Assembly: GCF_963924675.1 (NCBI RefSeq)
Contig: NC_089224.1
Span: 61,799,464 to 61,863,463 of the forward strand
Source of the DNA: Phocoena phocoena
Lineage: Eukaryota > Chordata > Mammalia > Artiodactyla > Phocoenidae
DNA: 64,000 bases
Reading direction: 5' to 3'
A program made the position numbers and the translations under genes. The notes beneath the pieces are model-generated. The model was not told the DNA's origin. It was given only the letters and a program-made list of their open reading frames with translations, and did no database searches. Below, in pieces: positions 24,625-35,620 of this stretch. Every line of letters begins with the position of its first letter. The stretch's first letter is position 1.

Positions 24625-25160
24625 ACCTTCACCGTCGGACGGTGAGCCTCACGTCATCTTCCTACTGCTCCGCCCACGGTTCGCATCCCCTCCCCGCGCC
24701 CCAGCCGCCCCTCAGCCAGTGCTGACTTGAGCAGCCCTAGAAATTTCAGTCATTCTGACGGGACTTTGTTCCTGCTCCACGTTATTTTGCATTCATGAGT
24801 TCTCTTCTCACTGTAGTAGTAAAATCTGTGGAGTCCTCTGGAGACCACACCCGGCTGGCTGGGTTTAGTTGTGAGCCTCACAGTTGCTTGCGAGAGGCAG
24901 GAAAGATTTGAGAGAAGACTGGGGAAAGTACTTCAGGGGCCCTGGAGGCGCTGATGCCGGGGGCGGTTGAAAGACGTCCTCGCAGACGTGTCAACTCTGC
25001 GCTGACTAAACCGGGAAGGCGGAGGAAACAGGCTCTCGTCTACGGAGAAGGCAAACAGCCGAAGCATTCCACAGGGCGAGTGGGGACATCCCCGCGGGTG
25101 TGGACCGGGGGCAGGGCTGGGAAGGAGTGCGAGCGGGCGCTCTCTGGGCAGCACAGTTCT
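24625..25160. other. CpG-enriched intergenic patch
   Basis: CG dinucleotides are clearly more frequent here than in the flanks, with two denser parts (24625-24720 and 24950-25150). No start codon with good context or splice site convinces me of a gene. Overlapping ORFs on both strands reflect the composition. It could be a weak promoter or a methylation-spared old element. Confidence 0.35.
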
Positions 25161-25564
25161 TCCTCAGGATGGTCCCTAAGAATGGTGCTCACCCCAAGTG
25201 TGCCAAACCTCGAGGACACAGTCAATCAGGCAAATGGGGTTAAGTAAGAAGAGGGGGATTCGGGCTGATGGTGTGATAAGTTTTTAAAGACCATTTTATG
25301 GAGTTATGTCGGTGGTGCTCTTACCCAAAGCCGACTGGAGCATCAACCTGAAAAATCACACACGAGAGGAGTTTGGCGGGGCAGTGTGGAAAGAGAATGG
25401 AATTTCGAGTCCAAGATTACTGGGTTTTGAACGCCGACTTTCTAATGAAAGGTTTTCCTCTACTCTTCCCACCCAAAGTCTCCCAGTTTCTCTCTCTTGA
25501 GATAAATACTTTTATCAGTTTCTTTCTTTTAATCCTTCCAGAGAGTTCTACATATAGATAAGAA

Positions 25565-25790
25565 CTTGTTCTACCCCTTGCTTTTTTCACTCACCACATC
25601 ATGGAAGTTGTTTCATATCAGTACATCTAGTTTCCTTCCTTATAAAAACAGTTACATTGTTTCCATAGTACAGATGTGCCAAATTCATTTAATCACCTCA
25701 TTTATGTAAGTTGTTTGCAATCTCTTTAGGCCGCGAACATCCTTGTCTATTTTTGTGATTATGAAGTGCAGTTGCATCAAAGGACATTCG
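25565..25790 (-). mobile_element. Old L1 3' fragment, left part
   Basis: Antisense L1-type text is visible: 'cactcaccacatcatgg', 'ccatagtacagatgtgccaaattcatttaatc'. The same kind of element appears to continue after the SINE at about 26640-26790 ('gaagtggaattgctgagtactaagagata', 'ccaatttacatagccctcatcaatg'). The two parts may be one interrupted element. Confidence 0.5.
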
Positions 25791-26180
25791 GGTAAAAACG
25801 ATAAGACCAAATATATTTCCACACATTTCGGAAAAGATGCATTCTTCTGTAACCATGATAACAAGGAGCCACCAGAACTCCTCATAAACCAACGGATCAA
25901 CAACCTGAACACACTCTTACAAAGCAACCAGTCAACGTCCACCCGGCTTCTGAAAGCCCGTCAACCAGAGATCCACGCCAATAAACACACCTCAGGTTAC
26001 AACCAACAGTCTCACCCAAGTAACCAGGCTTCTACAAATGATGTCAACCTACTCACACCTCTGAAAAGTTGCAACCCCTGAACTCCATGCTTTACAAAAC
26101 CAAACCATGAAAGCTAAGCAGTCTGCTCTATGCAGAGACAAGGCGCCTGGGCATAACTCGCCTTTACTATCATCATCAAT
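25791..26180. other. Unidentified segment with a 112-codon open frame
   Basis: A plus-strand frame 25743-26081 crosses from the L1 relic into this A/C-rich stretch. Its product would be rich in Asn, Gln, Ser and Lys, without a signal peptide, membrane segment or known motif. The sequence sits between two L1 pieces, so an inserted LTR or similar element is more likely than a gene. Confidence 0.3.
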
Positions 26181-26199
26181 AATTTCAGCTTTATCTTTT

Positions 26200-26395
26200 T
26201 TTTTTGGTACGTGGGCCTCTCACTGTTGTGGCCTCTCCCGTTGCGGAGCACAGGCTCCGGACGCGCAGGCTCAGCGGCCATGGCTCACGGGCCCAGCCGC
26301 TCCGTGGCATGTGGGATCTTCCCGGACCGGGGCACGAACCCGTGTCCCCTGCATCGGCAGGCGGACTCTCAACCCCTGCGCCACCAGGGAAGCCC
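26200..26395 (-). mobile_element. CHR-type SINE with target-site duplication
   Basis: On the minus strand this starts GGGCTTCCCTGGTGGCGCAG, followed by a B-box-like section and the GC-rich tail part, then poly(A) (Ts at about 26196-26205). A 14-base direct repeat with one mismatch flanks it: CAGCTTTATCTTTT (26186-26199) and CAGCTGTATCTTTT (26396-26409). The copy retains high CpG content, which suggests a fairly recent insertion. Confidence 0.95.
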
Positions 26396-26639
26396 CAGCT
26401 GTATCTTTTAATTTTGGGTATTGAGTGAGGGTCTCATCATCCTTTGTTGCTAGAAATACTATAAAGATTATATTTTGCACATGTATGTCTACACATTTAT
26501 ATATTTCTCACATGTAGATTACATTGTAACTCTATAGAGGATGCTGTACTTTGAGGCGGCTTGAAGGGATTTCGGAGTACGTTTATAATTTTCATTTAGG
26601 TTTTCATCATAAAAATCTGTCCTCCTAATAAGCTTTGAC

Positions 26640-26800
26640 TCCAGTCCATCTACAGTCCATTTTCAGAAGTGGAATTGCTGAGTACTAAGAGATAGGTATT
26701 TTGAAATTAGATATACTATCCTCCAAAGAGATTTACCAATTTACATAGCCCTCATCAATGAACAGAATGCTTATTTCTCTGTCTCTTAATCAATAGAATT
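26640..26800 (-). mobile_element. Old L1 3' fragment, right part
   Basis: Antisense L1 wording 'agaagtggaattgctgagtac' and 'ctccaaagagatttaccaatttac' is collinear with the fragment at 25565-25790. Confidence 0.5.
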
Positions 26801-26918
26801 TTAAAGATATATTGTGATTCTAGAAAGTGAAAAAAAGGTTTAAAATTTTTTATTTCATATTTTCCACACTGAACTTGAACATCTGATCTTATATATATAT
26901 AAAGAATTTGTATTTTAT

Positions 26919-26937
26919 GTGTGTGTGTGTGTGTGTG
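26919..26937. repeat. GT microsatellite
   Basis: A short perfect GT run lies next to a TA-rich stretch (about 26890-26900). Confidence 0.85.
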
Positions 26938-27099
26938 AATTGGTGGTTTATACCATGTGGACTAAATGATTGTGAGAATTATACTCAAGGCTGATGATTT
27001 CTCTCAATGGTAGTAATATGCCTAAAGAAACTAGGAAAGTAGTGGTAATTAAGTTTTGTTTATAGTTTACCAATAAATGTCCTATTTGATCAATTCATT

Positions 27100-27650
27100 T
27101 CTAATTTTCAGAAAAACAATTCATTATTTGAAAAAAAACCAAACAGAATATTTTCAGATACAAAGGAGAAGCAAAATCTCTGAGTGTACCAGGGTTGAGG
27201 TGGTTCTCTGCCCCCACTTGTGTTAAGCCTACACAAGTTAAAGTGGTTTTCTATTTTTAAAGAGCAGAGATTGCAGGTGTTCCAGAGTACAGCCCTCTTA
27301 GCGGGTCTCTGGGGAAGATAATTGGCAGGTACCACTGAAGGTCGATGCAAAGTGCCGAGCGTTGCCCACTCTGAAAGACCCAAGGAAGTGTGAGCTCAGT
27401 AAACCTGTGGGAGGCTTGGCTCATAAGTGACCATTTGAGGCTGTTTCTACCCATGGCTGGCAGCTGTGTTCTTTCCTTATTGGGGAAGTTATTTAAAGTA
27501 ATATTAATAAAATTCTTTGTGTGGTTCTTAGTATTACTAAACACTTCTGCATGTATTATTCCTATTGCCATACGTTCCACTATAGAACTATTCTTGTTTT
27601 GGAAATGGAAATAAATTTTAAATTAGCCCAAATAAATGAGAATTAAGAGG
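27100..27650. other. Unassigned sequence
   Basis: Overlapping short ORFs on both strands (60-107 codons) lack features. No repeat family was recognised. Confidence 0.4.
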
Positions 27651-27654
27651 ATAA

Positions 27655-27780
27655 TTCTGGCCATTACTCTGTGAGGTTAGCTTTGTTATTATCCATCTCT
27701 TATAAGAGGAGATACTTGTGGCACAGAGAGGTTAAGAAGGGGATACCAGCTTGTGTGGGTGAGATGGAAGCACACTTCTG
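27655..27780. mobile_element. MIR-like relic
   Basis: The 'gaggagatacttgtggcacagagaggttaag' section is typical of MIR family 3' core sequence. It is short and diverged. Confidence 0.6.
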
Positions 27781-27789
27781 ACTAGAAAC

Positions 27790-28825
27790 CCCTGTCTCTT
27801 TGCGCCATAATAAACTGAAAACCAAATACAGGAGTATCTGAAAATACTATCTCTTCAGCATGTACTGGGAATCCTTAAGAATGACGTGATTTCCAAAGTG
27901 TAAAAATGAGTGGCAGTAACAGAGTAGACAATGCAAAACTATAGAAGATTTGAATTCATTTTGAAAGCTTTTCAAACTAAGGCACAAGCACTGCAGGTTT
28001 AGTTCTGACTGCAAAGCGTAGGAAATCTGTCTAAAATGGCCTACTTTGCATTTATGTATATATAAAATTGTTTCAAGATTTATCTTTATTGTCTGCAATT
28101 AGTTTGTATATGTTGTCTCTTTGGGCAACTTCTGCCTCAGGAACTGAGCTGTTTATTTCTCCTTCTTCCAAGAAAACACCCTTAACAGTGCGCCTCCACT
28201 AAGAGCTCAGTGATATAGTGTCTTTGTCCTATTATGCAATTCCTATTTTTAACTTGTACAGTAAAGCTGTCATACTAATAATGTCCTCATACCAAAAATT
28301 AATTTTGGTCCTTGAAAGGTAAAAATTTATGTGCCCTGTGTGTGTCAGTGTTCTTGGCAATCTAATTGAGCAGTTATTTCCCCCAGACCGTCATTATAAA
28401 TTTGACACATTTGGCAAACCTATAGGAACTATTGAGCTGAAAATGTGCATTGCGTTTGTAAATTCTAAGATTCTTCGCTTTATCCCTGACTTAAATTTTC
28501 CGTTAAGAAGGAGAACTCAGAAAGAACAGGCAATACATTGGAAGAAATCAGAAACAAAGCAGATCCTTAAACAAAAAAGGAGGACCCAAGAGATGAGTAG
28601 CTCAGCCTTTTCGTTTTTTCTCGGAGGTAATGACCCAACTCGTAAACACCACAGTTGTCAGTCTTGGATTTGCTGTTGCAGCTAGAAACCTCAGAGGTCC
28701 CCTGTGAGAGCTGTGCTGGCTTTGCAGCCAATTCTAGTGTCATAGTTAGATTCTTAATTATTAAGAATGCCTTCCTTCTCTAAATTTCTCATTTTGATTG
28801 CACCTACTATTTTGTGTGTATCCAT
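27790..28825. other. Unassigned sequence
   Basis: A 118-codon plus-strand ORF (28329-28685) has no recognisable domain and no clear splice sites around it. The rest shows no feature. Confidence 0.4.
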
Positions 28826-28829
28826 TTTT

Positions 28830-29060
28830 AAACTGACACTTATTGAGTTTTTACCACAGGCCAAATATTGTCTTTTCTGATTGCCCGCTAAGAATCAGGA
28901 ACTGGGTTAAGTGTTGTGGATTCAACAGTGAGCAAAACAGATACTCATGCGGTTTACGATAGTGTGTGTGGGAAAGAGAGAGAGATATTAAATCATCATT
29001 CCCCGCGCCCCATGTGTAGTTATAATCTGTGATGAGGTGCCCTGAGAGAATGAGGAACTC
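28830..29060 (+). mobile_element. L2 LINE fragment
   Basis: The pattern 'cttattgagtttttaccacaggcc', then 'tggattcaacagtgagcaaaacag' and 'gatgaggtgccctgagagaatg' follows the L2 3' region. It is ancient and frame-broken. Confidence 0.6.
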
Positions 29061-29584
29061 AGGGGTGTACTCCCTGGGCAGTGTTTTGCTTTCGAAAATA
29101 TGCGTGATTCCTTTTATGTTCACATCAAGTCTTTGATACTGGAGTTCCCATCCTCACTTTGCAGATGAGGAAGGTGAAACATGGAAGAGGTTAAAGTGCT
29201 CTTTGTGCTGTACCTGGGATGCTCATGTAACAGTTAAATACGAGTGAAAGGGAAGTACCGATTGGTTGGTGTACAAGCATGGAGGTGGAGCTCTTTAAAA
29301 TAATCCTGTCCTTCATTTGCCCCTTCCGGGAATTTTGTGTCAGTGTATCCCCTGCAAAGATAAACAAGCTCTTATTACAACTTTGAAATGATGTGGAAAT
29401 AGTTCAAAATGTTTGTGGCAAAACCAGCTCCCGGCATATACTCACACGTGTAATCGAATGCTACAGATATCCGTCATTATCTGTGCGCACTTCTGCAGCT
29501 TCCTGGATTAGCTGCTGCACATTTCAACACGCTGCCTGACTTTGGATGCAACTCCTCCCAAGGTCAGAACAGAGCTACTTTAAG

Positions 29585-29775
29585 TTTGGTCCACTGGTGG
29601 CAGACCAGCCGCATTGCCATCCCCTGAGATCTTGTTAGAAATAGAATTATTTCTCGGGCACCACACTAGGCCTGTTAAATTTGAATTGATGGGGGCTGGG
29701 CCCAGCAATCTGCATTTTAACCATCTCTCCAGGTGATTCTTAAGCATAATAAAGTTTGACCAGCATTGCCCTTCA
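29585..29775. mobile_element. MER5-type hAT DNA transposon relic
   Basis: The text 'tgccatcccctgagatcttgttagaaatag', 'gggctgggcccagcaatctgcattttaac' and 'ccaggtgattcttaagcat' matches the MER5 (hAT-Charlie) pattern. It is non-autonomous and old. Confidence 0.7.
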
Positions 29776-29779
29776 GAAT

Positions 29780-30760
29780 GTGGAGTGCTAATACTAGCCT
29801 AAAGGTACATCTGCAGCCACGATACAGATGAGAATTCACGTAGACCAATGAATAAATATCAGCTATTCTGCATATTCAAAATATTAGAACTGGAAGGAAG
29901 CACTAACTGGTGAAGCGACATTTTTTTAATGTATGGAGAAACTGAAAAGGGTATGCGTGTGGTAGTAAATTATAGACGGATGCATTTTTTGTTAACATCC
30001 GTTTTATTCTTCCTACTGTGTTCTCTAATGAGTCAGATAATCAAGTGTATTCTGGGTCAGTAAGCTTACTATGTCTGTTTTAGAATTCCTGCTTAGAGAT
30101 CAAGAAAGGAACCTCATGAGAAATCATGCATAGATTTCATACAAACACATCACCTCTCTGGGAAGAACTCCAGGTGGACGATCCTCGAAGTAATTTCTTT
30201 GTAACTGCCTATTGCAGGGGGTCTGACCCTGGATTTAAGCGTGGATTGGCAGATTAATAATAATCACATTAGTTTTTCAAAATGCTCTTCCAACCGTCTT
30301 CTCAATTTTCCAGCTTGTTTTCTCCAATTTTCATGTTTGCTTTCACCTCCATGCAAATGGATCTGGAAATATAGCTGCTGTTTATTTATTTGGTAGTTTA
30401 CAAAACATGCCAATGTGCCTCTGGGCATGAGTACAATATAAATCACAAGCCATAAAGAAATGACAGAACAACAAAAACAAAAATAAATAAAAGCCGAAAC
30501 TCGCATGCCTATGTAACTAGTAAGTCTTTCTTATCGGGGAAAACGGAGTCAATCCTATATACATATATCTCTCCTACCTGTGGGTATTCACACTGTTTTT
30601 TTCTTAAAAAAAAAAAAAAAGCTGACAATGCCAAGATTAGCTGGCTAATAGAAAAAAAAATTGTAGGAAATAACTCTTCTAAAATAATTCCAATGGTTGT
30701 AGTCAGGTTAGGGAATATGATTTATTTAAGCTTTTGTCTTTTTACTTTTCCATATTTTCT
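29780..30760. other. Unassigned sequence
   Basis: AT-rich sequence with an A run at about 30606-30620. Nothing further was recognised. Confidence 0.4.
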
Positions 30761-30764
30761 TGCA

Positions 30765-30920
30765 TGAGTAATAATAGTGATAGCTGCTGTATATATTCAG
30801 TGCTTGCTATACAGTGTCATTTAATTTTCACAATAAGCTTGTAGGGCCATTGTGTGTTTACTGTAAAAACTTCCATAAATTCAAAGCATCTGAGGAATTT
30901 GCCTGACTCACTCAGGTAAG
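30765..30920. mobile_element. MIR-like relic
   Basis: The pattern 'tcagtgcttgctatacagtgtcatttaattttcacaataa' and a diverged following section fit the MIR family. Confidence 0.5.
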
Positions 30921-31539
30921 GACTGGGTCTGAGGTTGGACCCCAAATCTGCCTCCCCGCAAGCCTCTTGGTTTACTCCTCAGCATGGCTTGCTCCTCCCT
31001 TGCACTCCCAGCCCTGTGGGGGGCCCTTTCATTTCCTGCTAGTAATGATCTGCAATCCTGGAAACAGTCTTGTAGATAAACCCTCTTTCCTCCCCCGGAG
31101 GCCAGTACATTTCTCTCTCGTGTGCTGTGTTCCAACCCACCACCAGACTCAGCTGCAGAGGCAGAGCTGACAAACTGCAGCCCCGAGATGGGGCACTGAA
31201 AGGAACTTACAACGTGAGATGAGAAAAACAGCATGTGAAATGTGACTTTTCCTTGTGAGCTGAGGGAAGTTCCCAGGTCCAGATGCTTCCCTCATCTCAG
31301 GTCCGCCTCTGTCTGCAAGACCTGATCACTTTCTGCTTCTAACCTTGGCCATTCCCATACACCTTTCTCGGGAAACCTGTGATGTGGGTTGGGTTTATCT
31401 CAGGGTTAATTCCCGCCTCCGTTTATGAGTACCTTGTCCCGTATCTGAGTTACTCAAGCTAGAATCATGTCCCAAGGACAGCAGCAGAACTGTCTGAGGT
31501 GGACTTGGGGGTGGCATCAAAATTTCTTCATGATGTGTA

Positions 31540-31720
31540 GGAAATTGTTTTTTGGCTGAGGCACGGAATTTTTTTTTTTTTTTGGTGGAACAACATGCTA
31601 AGTAGTGTGGCCGCCATATTGCTGAGGATAATATACTGTGAAGTCAGGGGAAGGGAGAAGACACTGTGGTCTCGCTGCTCAGGGTATGAGGAAAAGGGCT
31701 CGTCAGGGGTTGAAGAGCCT
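31540..31720. repeat. Dispersed LTR-like repeat, copy B
   Basis: This is the partner of 9360-9545. It shares GGAACA-CAT, GCCGCCAT/GCTGCCAT, TTGCTGAGGATAAT and GGGGAAGGGAG blocks in the same order and orientation. A T run at about 31570-31583 precedes the shared part. Confidence 0.55.
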
Positions 31721-32802
31721 GGTCTAGACCTCAAGCTATTGGAATTGCAGTTCATTTGCAGATTGGGCTACACCCTGGGGAAGGCAGGAGATAGACGAAG
31801 GTGGACCTCCTTTCTCTCTCTCAGTTCAGCAGCGGTCTGATGACGTCCCTTTGGGTGCCGAAGCTGAGCTGAGCTAGCAGCCACAGGCCCCTGCAAATGA
31901 GGTTGGCCAGATGTCCTTTTCCATGTGTTATCTGGAGAAAGAAAAGGGTAGAAAGAATCTCTCAAAGCTTTGGACACAGATCATATGCATAAACAAAGTC
32001 AATGCTTTTGATGCTATACTGACAACAGTCAATCAGGAGCTGGAAACAGTCTCTCAAGGAAGTCAGGTACCAGGGCTGCTCCCTCACTTCTGAGCGAACT
32101 CATTCTTTCTAGGAAGAATCTGGAGCATGGCTTTAGTCTCCCCAGTTTGATCCTCAGACCTCCATTCTATCTCTGCAAATGGCTGGCAAAACACAGCTTC
32201 CCCCTGGCACATGCTGACGTTGGCAGACCGGAGACAGGAACGTAGCAGTTACGTTCCAGCTGCTCCCAATCAACGTTCCATTGCAGGCTGGCTCTCCTCT
32301 GTCTTAACTATCCTGAACTGATTTTTTAAAAAAAGTCTGGCCCTGAAAAGTGCTGATGACAGAAAGGAAGAGATGGAAGAGAGTGATGGCTGTTAGAAAA
32401 CAGAAGTTCGGGATAGAAAGTCAACTTCAGTGGTGGCTCAAATAGATGATGAGTGAATCTACATTATACTCAACACAAAAGAAAAATGATTCATGGAACT
32501 CTCTGCTAGTACTTGCACCAGGGCCAAACCTGCTCAAGTGTAAATAAAACTATTGGAAGGTGAAACACCTGTGGAGGGGAAGTGTAAGGGATTCTTAACC
32601 ATCTGCGTGAGGGTGGGAGGAGGAGAGGAAAGAAGTGGGAACCGTTTAAATAACATGCTCACAAGTCTGGGGACTCATAAAGGTCTTGAGCGCTATCCAT
32701 TTGGAATACTAAGAAATTAGTCTACTAGCTTCTAACTTTGAGAAGTGGTAGTAAGGACGTTCATGGACTTTTGTGTCTGAACTGTTTTAGAGGACTTATG
32801 GC

Positions 32803-32990
32803 ACTTCTAAGCTGTGACTTTGGGCAAGTTGGTTAATCTTTGTGCCTAGTTTCCTCATTCGTCAAAATAAGGGTCGTAATAGTCTCATTACCCTCTCACA
32901 GGGTGGTGGGGAGGATTAATGAATGAATGTATGTAATATGCTTGGAACAGTCCCAGGCACGTGGTAAGCACTCTGTGTTACATGTCATGA
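32803..32990 (+). mobile_element. MIR SINE
   Basis: Well-preserved MIR layout is visible: 'gctgtgactttgggcaagtt', 'agtttcctcattcgtcaaaat', then 'aggattaatgaatgaatg' and 'ggcacgtggtaagcactctg'. Confidence 0.85.
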
Positions 32991-32999
32991 TTATAACTT

Positions 33000-34560
33000 G
33001 CTTTAGCATCCCAGAGACCTCCTCCCTTTGGTTATCTGCTCATCCGTCATTCAGGTGATGCAAATTTGGTAAGGCTTCCAGTCTCCCCAGTCCAAGTTCC
33101 AAGTTGGGTAGATCTATTACAGCAAATCAGCCATTTTCAAATGGCTCAACCTGATTTGGAGTTAGAGGAGAAGTGCTACCTTTGCTGGAAGGTTGTAAAT
33201 CAGTGACGGCATCTAGCATGTGACTAAGACCTCTCTGTAAGATGGAGACAAGACCATCTGGTCAACCTTGATGGAGTCCCTAAATTTAGTCATGACCAAA
33301 GTTTAGATTTCCCGGCTTTGTGGTGAATCATAATATTTTGACTTTTTTCTCCAGTTGGCCTAAGTTGGGTTTTTGCACCCTGCATTACTGTGGGGGAAAG
33401 ACTGCCACTTTGTTTTATTTTTTCTTGTTTGCTTTAAGTAACAGAACTCCAGGTTTCTTGAGAGTATGGTGGAAATTCTACTAAGGCCATTATATTGTCC
33501 TTGTAAAGATGCTTTATGAATCATTTTCATCCATCATTCACATCTTAGTATAAATCCAAGTTAATAGCTGACAGCATATGAAGGCTGAACAAGCTTGTCA
33601 AAAAAGAGGATAAAGAGGTTCATGAACTACTTTGGAGGGTTTTGGGTGGCACAAAAGTACTTAGTGCCATCACTAAGTACCTTCTTCTGAGAAGGTAGAA
33701 AGAAATGAGGAAGGCAGGAAAATGTTTTGAGGAGGCCGGAAGCAGGAGAGGCAGAATGATACAGTGGGGGGGGGGGGGGCAGAATATTGGTGTGGTCTTC
33801 ACACCAGAAACCCTTTCCGCAGCTCCAGCTCTTTAATGGATTTCTGATTTCCAGGGGCTTCCAGGGCGCAAGTCAAGGCCATGAGACAGGAGGAAGTGAG
33901 AATGAGATAAGAAGGAAGGGGGGGTGGTATTTAGATGAAAGAGAGAGACAAGAGACAGAGAAGGAGGAGAAAGCCTTGGGAGCGAATAAGGGGAGGAGGC
34001 AGAGAGGCCACATCAGGAACTCGGATCACATGGGAGGTGGGGTGGGAGTGGGGAGATGAATGAGACCAGGGATTTCATAAAGCCAGGCTGGGTTTAACAG
34101 TCCAGTTGGAAATTCTGAAGCTACAAACCCCAGGGCTTCGAGGGAAGCTCATTCTTGTAAAGTCAGCCTGCTTGGTTAAGGACATTGTCTTCATGGAATC
34201 CAAATGGATTTACAATCCTTGCTTCTTCCCTGCAGTTCACTGTCAGGAGATTATGGATTTAGGACACAGAAGTTGGTTCAGAATTTGAAAAGTTCCCTTT
34301 ATAGCAAATGAGTCTACGATTGCGGGGCACTCTCCTCAAAAGGACTGCTTCTTTTTCTTACCCCCCTGCAGCCGAAGACCAATTTCTCTGCAGAGAAGAC
34401 AATGTTTGGTACGGTTTGGAGCCTCCATGCTTTGACGGTGGAGCTAACTGGGTAGGTTAGGTAGCTGGTGGAGTCAGGCGTCAACTTGGGGATGAGAGTC
34501 CCCGGCCCTCCCGACTCACGTCTAGCGAAATGGTTCACAATCCAGCAGCGAGTACGTTTT
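33000..34560. other. Unassigned sequence upstream of the CpG island
   Basis: No gene or repeat family was recognised. Purine-rich stretches lie at about 33880-34070. A run of 14 G lies at 33766-33779. A perfect 10-base hairpin lies at 33658-33681. Confidence 0.4.
33766..33779 (+). repeat. Poly-G tract
   Basis: Fourteen consecutive G residues. The length may be uncertain, because such runs are prone to sequencing error. Confidence 0.85.
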
Positions 34561-34569
34561 CAATTCCGA

Positions 34570-35620
34570 GTTAGGTGATGGGAGATGAACGTGGTCATCC
34601 GGGACCAGCCAGTCGCAAGAGTGTCCCCGGCCTTCCCCGCCGCCTGGCTGCTACTGCCGGGACCCTGTCAATGAGTAAAGAGCTCGGTACTTGGGACGGC
34701 TGTTCACACGTGAGCGCTAGGAGCCCCAGAACCCGCCCGAGAGTCAGTGGCCACCCAGAAGAAGCTCGGGCCGCGGCCATTTCCAAACCGACGCCCACGC
34801 CCGCCGAGCGGTACCAGCGAACAGCAGGTGTCACCCTTCTGCTTCCAAACTCCAACTGCCTCCAGGTGCCTCGCGTGCTCTCTAAACTTGTGCGTTCGGA
34901 GCCACGGCCCCGTGGGATGGCTGCACCCTCCCGCGCAGCTACCGCGCGGCCGTGTGTGCCGGGGGTCGCCACGTGGCAGCGGCAGCCGGACACCGGCTGT
35001 TGCGAGCGGATGCGCAAGGGGGCGGGGGCGGCCCCAGCCGGCGGACGAAGAGCGAACTCGCGGCGGAGGTGAGGAAGGTGCGGCGCTTCCAAGTCCCTCC
35101 CCTTCCCGCGGCGGGTTCTGGGCGCACGGAGCAGTGCGGGGCGGCGCCGCTCGGGCTCGTGGTAGAGGCGCTCGCACCATGGCCGACGCTCCCGCTCCTG
35201 TCCGGATCCCGGCGCGCCGGCACTACCGCGTGCAACTGCGCTTCGTCACCGAGGAGCAGCTCTTCGCTGCGGGGCCGCTCTCGCTTCCCAACCCGAAGTC
35301 TCTGCGGCTGGAGGTGCACCCGGCAGGGGAGGCGGCGGATGCGACGGTGACTGACGGTGAGGTACTGGCGCGACCCACGCACGCGAGTCGCGCTCGGAAG
35401 TGGCGGACCCTGGCGCGTGCGTGGGAGGGGGGCGCGGGGTGCGGTCCTCGTGCCCCGGAGCAGGTGTGCGCCCCCTCCGCACGACTGCTCGCCGGGGGGG
35501 GGGATGTGCGGGGCTACCTCGCCTGTGCTGAAGAGGCCCAGATGGATCTAATTGTGTCTCACTGCGCTCAGAGAAACTTTGGCGCTCGGGGCAGACAGGC
35601 TCTGCGAACTAGTCTCGGCC
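34570..35620. promoter_or_regulatory. CpG island promoter
   Basis: About 1 kb has high GC and dense CG dinucleotides in contrast to the surrounding AT-rich DNA. No TATA box is evident before the start codon at 35179. This is the usual arrangement of a broad mammalian housekeeping-type promoter. The island extends about 600 bases upstream and 250 bases downstream of the exon, so the promoter could also serve a divergent transcript to the left, which I could not identify. Confidence 0.85.
35179..35356 (+). CDS. First coding exon of an unidentified gene
   Basis: ATG at 35179 lies in a strong start context (gcaccATGG) within the CpG island. It is followed by 59 codons and one base up to a donor GTGAGG at 35357. 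An alternative donor GTACTG at 35362 follows ...GGTGAG. The peptide begins MADAPAPVRIPARRHYRVQL. It has a basic patch (residues 9-21) and then a section with the look of a folded domain start, alternating hydrophobic and polar residues (about 18-47). There is no signal peptide or membrane segment, so a cytosolic or nuclear protein is likely. The frame stays open upstream to 34747 and past the donor to 35631, because stops are rare in GC-rich DNA. I chose this ATG for its context and the exon end for its donor. A single 294-codon unspliced ORF is the less likely alternative. The gene was not recognised; the remaining exons would lie to the right, possibly outside the window. Confidence 0.7.

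Noticed and set aside
28329..28685. 118-codon plus-strand ORF
   Set aside because: It has no recognisable motif, and I saw no acceptor, donor or poly(A) arrangement that would make it an exon.
33640..33690. Possible mariner miniature element (MADE1-like)
   Set aside because: Only a short similarity around 'cacaaaagta' and a 10-base hairpin are present. The length and the terminal repeats of such elements are missing.
34595..35092. Long minus- and plus-strand ORFs (up to 165 codons) in the CpG island
   Set aside because: These are composition effects of the island. The products are Arg/Pro/Ala-rich in several frames at once. Only the exon from 35179 has start context and a donor.
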